Source: Methylosinus sporium (lineage in GTDB: Bacteria; Pseudomonadota; Alphaproteobacteria; Rhizobiales; Beijerinckiaceae). From it: a stretch of DNA of 64,000 nt. A program made the position numbers and the translations under genes. Shown piece after piece: positions 61,920 through 64,000 of this stretch. Every line of letters begins with the position of its first letter. Within the stretch, counting starts at the first letter, position 1. Location: positions 62,001-126,000 of the forward strand of contig NZ_PUIV01000003.1 of NCBI RefSeq assembly GCF_003113265.1. Direction: 5' to 3'. The notes under the pieces are model-generated. The model made no database searches and was not told the origin of the DNA. It worked only from the letters and a program-made list of their open reading frames with translations.

Positions 61920-62735
61920 TCAACGCCAGCGCAAGAGCGTGCGTTCGAGCGCTGCGATCACCGCCCCTGCACATGTTCCGAGGAGAGAGATTACGAGAAC
62001 GCCGGCGAGGAGCTTCTCGGAGTCCATGATGTTGCCGGCGGCGAGAATATAGGCGCCGATCCCATATTGTGCGCCGATCATCTCGGCGGCGACGAGGAGC
62101 ACCAGGCCTGTGGAAACGGTTATGCGTGCGCAGGCCAACATGGCTGGGAGGGCGGATGGCAACACGATCTTGACGATGATCGACAGGCGATCGAGTCCAA
62201 AGCTCTGGGCCATGCGTATGAAAGGACGCGGCGCAGCGTCGACGGCGGCGCATACGGACACCGCCATAGGAAAGAAAACGCCGAGCGCAATCGTCGTTAT
62301 TTTGCTGGACTCCCCAATTCCGAGCCAGAGTATGAAGAGCGGCAGCAGGGCAATCTTGGGAATGGGGTATAGGGAAGAGATCGCGGCGTCGCCGATCGCT
62401 CGGCACCAGGACCAGAGTCCCATCGAGAGCCCCACGCTCAGGCCCGCGAGGCTCCCGATCGACCAGCCCAACAGCAGTCGAGTGAGCGATTGGCCGATAT
62501 GGATCGCCAAATCCCCTTGCGCGAGCTCGCGATAGAGTGTCTCGAGCACGTCGACCGGCCCCGGCAGCAGCAGCGGATCGATCCGCCCCGAGGTCGATCC
62601 GGCCTGCCACGCTCCGACGAGCACAACGGCAAATGCCGGAGCGAACCACCGTTTCGGCGTGATCTCGAATCCGCCGCCCCGGAATCGCACCGTGCTCGGA
62701 ACTCCGATCGCTGATGGCGTATGGGCTTCAGACAT
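61920..62735 (-). CDS. NitT/TauT-type ABC transporter permease
   Basis: This 271-residue inner-membrane permease starts at the ATG at 62735, overlapping the ATPase end by 8 bp. It has about six helices and the BPD_transp EAA-type loop RMAQSFGLDRLSIIVKIVLPSALPAMLACARI. SLYPIPKIALLPLFILWLGIGESSKITTIALGVFFP is the typical SsuC/TauC/NrtB signature. Substrates of this group include sulfonates, nitrate, pyrimidines and aromatic acids. Confidence 0.92.
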   Translation of the reverse strand: MSEAHTPSAIGVPSTVRFRGGGFEITPKRWFAPAFAVVLVGAWQAGSTSGRIDPLLLPGPVDVLETLYRELAQGDLAIHIGQSLTRLLLGWSIGSLAGLSVGLSMGLWSWCRAIGDAAISSLYPIPKIALLPLFILWLGIGESSKITTIALGVFFPMAVSVCAAVDAAPRPFIRMAQSFGLDRLSIIVKIVLPSALPAMLACARITVSTGLVLLVAAEMIGAQYGIGAYILAAGNIMDSEKLLAGVLVISLLGTCAGAVIAALERTLLRWR

Positions 62736-63516
62736 CGGCTCGTTCCAGGGACAGAAGCTCTCGATCGGCGTTGCGCGCCTCCGATCGAAGCAGATTCCAG
62801 ATGTCGTTCTGCATCGCCGACAATTCGCTCGCGACATCGGGGCGGCGGCGCTCGCTTTGCGGAATTGCGACGTCGACGATTTCGCGGACGCGGCCCGGCC
62901 GTCTCGAGAGCACGACGATCCGGTCGGAAAGCCGCACCGCCTCGTCGAGATTATGGGTGACGTAGAGGATCGAAACGCGGTCTCGCAGCCACAGGGCGAG
63001 GAACTCCTCCATCAGCAGCTCGCGCGTCTGCGCGTCTACGGCGGACAAGGGCTCGTCCATGAGGAGGAAGGCAGGACGAGCGGCCAGCGCCCTGGCGATG
63101 CCGACGCGCTGTTTCATGCCGCCCGACAATTGCTTCGGATAGGCTTTCGCGAAGCCGCACAAACCGGTTCGATCCAACACTTCCTCGATGATCTCGGCCT
63201 GCGCCTTTCGCGATAGCGGCCGACCCTCCAGCGCCAATGCGACATTGCCGGCCACGGTCCGCCACGGCAGCAGCCCGGCGTCCTGAAAAACGAAGGTGAA
63301 GGGGTTGAGGCTCGCAGCCGGCGGAACGCCGAGCGAGACAGCCGATCCTCGGCTCGGCGCGATGAGGCCGCCGGCGATCGCCAGCAGAGTCGACTTTCCG
63401 CAACCAGAGGGACCGATGACAGAGACGATCTCGGATTTTCGCACCGCGAACGAGACATTGTCGAGAACGGTCAACGACCCGAAGTCGTGTCCCAATCCTC
63501 GAAGCTCCAGTTCCAT
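62728..63516 (-). CDS. NitT/TauT-type ABC transporter ATPase
   Basis: This 262-residue ATPase has Walker A GPSGCGKST, Q-loop FVFQDAGLLPWRTV, signature QLSGGMKQRVGIARALAARP, Walker B FLLMDEPLSAVD and switch His in YVTHNLDEA, the SsuB/TauB/NrtD layout. Interestingly, this intact gene shows what the decayed copy at 46140 once looked like. It lies 22 bp after the binding-protein gene and overlaps the permease gene. Confidence 0.93.
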   Translation of the reverse strand: MELELRGLGHDFGSLTVLDNVSFAVRKSEIVSVIGPSGCGKSTLLAIAGGLIAPSRGSAVSLGVPPAASLNPFTFVFQDAGLLPWRTVAGNVALALEGRPLSRKAQAEIIEEVLDRTGLCGFAKAYPKQLSGGMKQRVGIARALAARPAFLLMDEPLSAVDAQTRELLMEEFLALWLRDRVSILYVTHNLDEAVRLSDRIVVLSRRPGRVREIVDVAIPQSERRRPDVASELSAMQNDIWNLLRSEARNADRELLSLERADV

Positions 63517-63538
63517 TGCGTCCTCCCCGAGGCCGGCT

Positions 63539-64000
63539 TCAAGCCGCGAAAGAGAGGTCGACGACCTGTTCGGCGTCGACGTTTCGCTTCACGAGTCCCA
63601 GGCCTTGCCAAAATCTGAGCACCTTGCGGACGTCCTCGAGGTTCAAGCCGGCGGCGGGATCGTAATAGCCGAAGGTCGAGCTGATCTGCTGCCTGGTCTG
63701 GCCCGTGCGCCGAGCGACGATTTCGAGAAGCTCCTCTCGCTCGTCGCTGTCGACCGGTCGGCCTCGCTCGTCGAGCCGATTGACGGCTCGATTGCTGAAG
63801 GCCATCGCACGCCGATGCGCTCGCACGAAGCGTTCCATCCCCGCACGATTGGCGGCGATGAAATCGGGGCGGGTAAACACGCCGCTTCCTTGCGTCATGT
63901 CGACTTCGGCCGTATTTCCGATGAAGAGGCCGGAGCCCGCTCTGACCAACGGGTCCGCGACCGTCGAGGGAAGGATGGCGCCGTCCAGCTTTCCGGCGGC
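63539..64000 (-). CDS. NitT/TauT-type ABC transporter substrate-binding protein, C-terminal part (runs off right edge)
   Basis: The frame is open to the window end, so this is the C-terminal 153 residues of the gene. AAGKLDGAILPSTVADPLVRAG is the domain-2 region of SsuA/NMT1-type binding proteins, followed by RPDFIAANRAGMERFVRAHRRAM and a helical C terminus. It is the first visible gene of an operon continuing with ATPase, permease, dehydrogenase, crotonase and FAD oxidoreductase. Confidence 0.85.
   Translation of the reverse strand, partial: AAGKLDGAILPSTVADPLVRAGSGLFIGNTAEVDMTQGSGVFTRPDFIAANRAGMERFVRAHRRAMAFSNRAVNRLDERGRPVDSDEREELLEIVARRTGQTRQQISSTFGYYDPAAGLNLEDVRKVLRFWQGLGLVKRNVDAEQVVDLSFAA

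Overview
The window is high-GC DNA from an alphaproteobacterium, most likely in the order Hyphomicrobiales (Rhizobiales). The sdhE-mfd pair, the DUF2336 protein, the KamA/EpmB-type radical SAM protein and the style of the chorismate synthase all fit that group. A methylotroph or methanotroph (Methylocystaceae-like) is possible, because a bacteriohemerythrin and several C1-sulfur genes are present. No methane or methanol oxidation gene is seen, so this placement is an inference.

Region 1 (1-24,000) is mostly core-like. It holds a DUF1348 gene end with a divergent LysR regulator, a tetR-MFP-RND efflux operon with a palindromic operator, tRNA-Ser(GGA), an EpmB-like protein, a DUF3772 mechanosensitive channel, a CAP-domain lipoprotein, a DUF2336 protein, bacteriohemerythrin, an ABC-F ATPase, a lipase-like hydrolase, a DAACS symporter, a diguanylate cyclase, mfd, sdhE and tRNA-Gly(GCC).

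Region 2 (24,000-36,300) starts at the tRNA-Gly and carries scars of rearrangement: a truncated GNAT gene, an IS91-type transposase remnant and an ISAs1-type remnant. Between them lie a methyltransferase with a divergent AraC regulator, a second MFP-RND pump, a VirK/YbjX protein, an AdeRS-like two-component system and an ABC exporter. A perfect tandem direct repeat upstream of the pump resembles the kind of site AdeR recognises.

Region 3 (36,300-46,600) is an organosulfur block: msuE/ssuE-like FMN reductase, msuC/sfnC-like flavoprotein, ssuD/msuD, an amidohydrolase, sfnG, sfnB and an OmpW porin. Together these can account for dimethyl sulfone -> methanesulfinate -> methanesulfonate -> sulfite plus formaldehyde. 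A near-consensus sigma-54 promoter precedes sfnG, and a TGTTGC motif recurs in both control regions. At its edge is the most unusual gene of the window: a sigma-54 activator with an SsuA/NMT1-like ligand-binding domain fused to its C terminus. Beside it lies a decayed SsuB-like ATPase gene.

Region 4 (46,500-64,000) is almost entirely on the minus strand. It contains MerR plus MFS, aroC, a methyltransferase, a two-subunit Rieske oxygenase, a DHA2 exporter, a TonB-dependent receptor, an alpha/beta hydrolase and LysR. A tight operon of NitT/TauT-type ABC transporter, zinc alcohol dehydrogenase, crotonase and FAD-dependent oxidoreductase runs off the right end. These look like one or two accessory pathways of unknown substrate.
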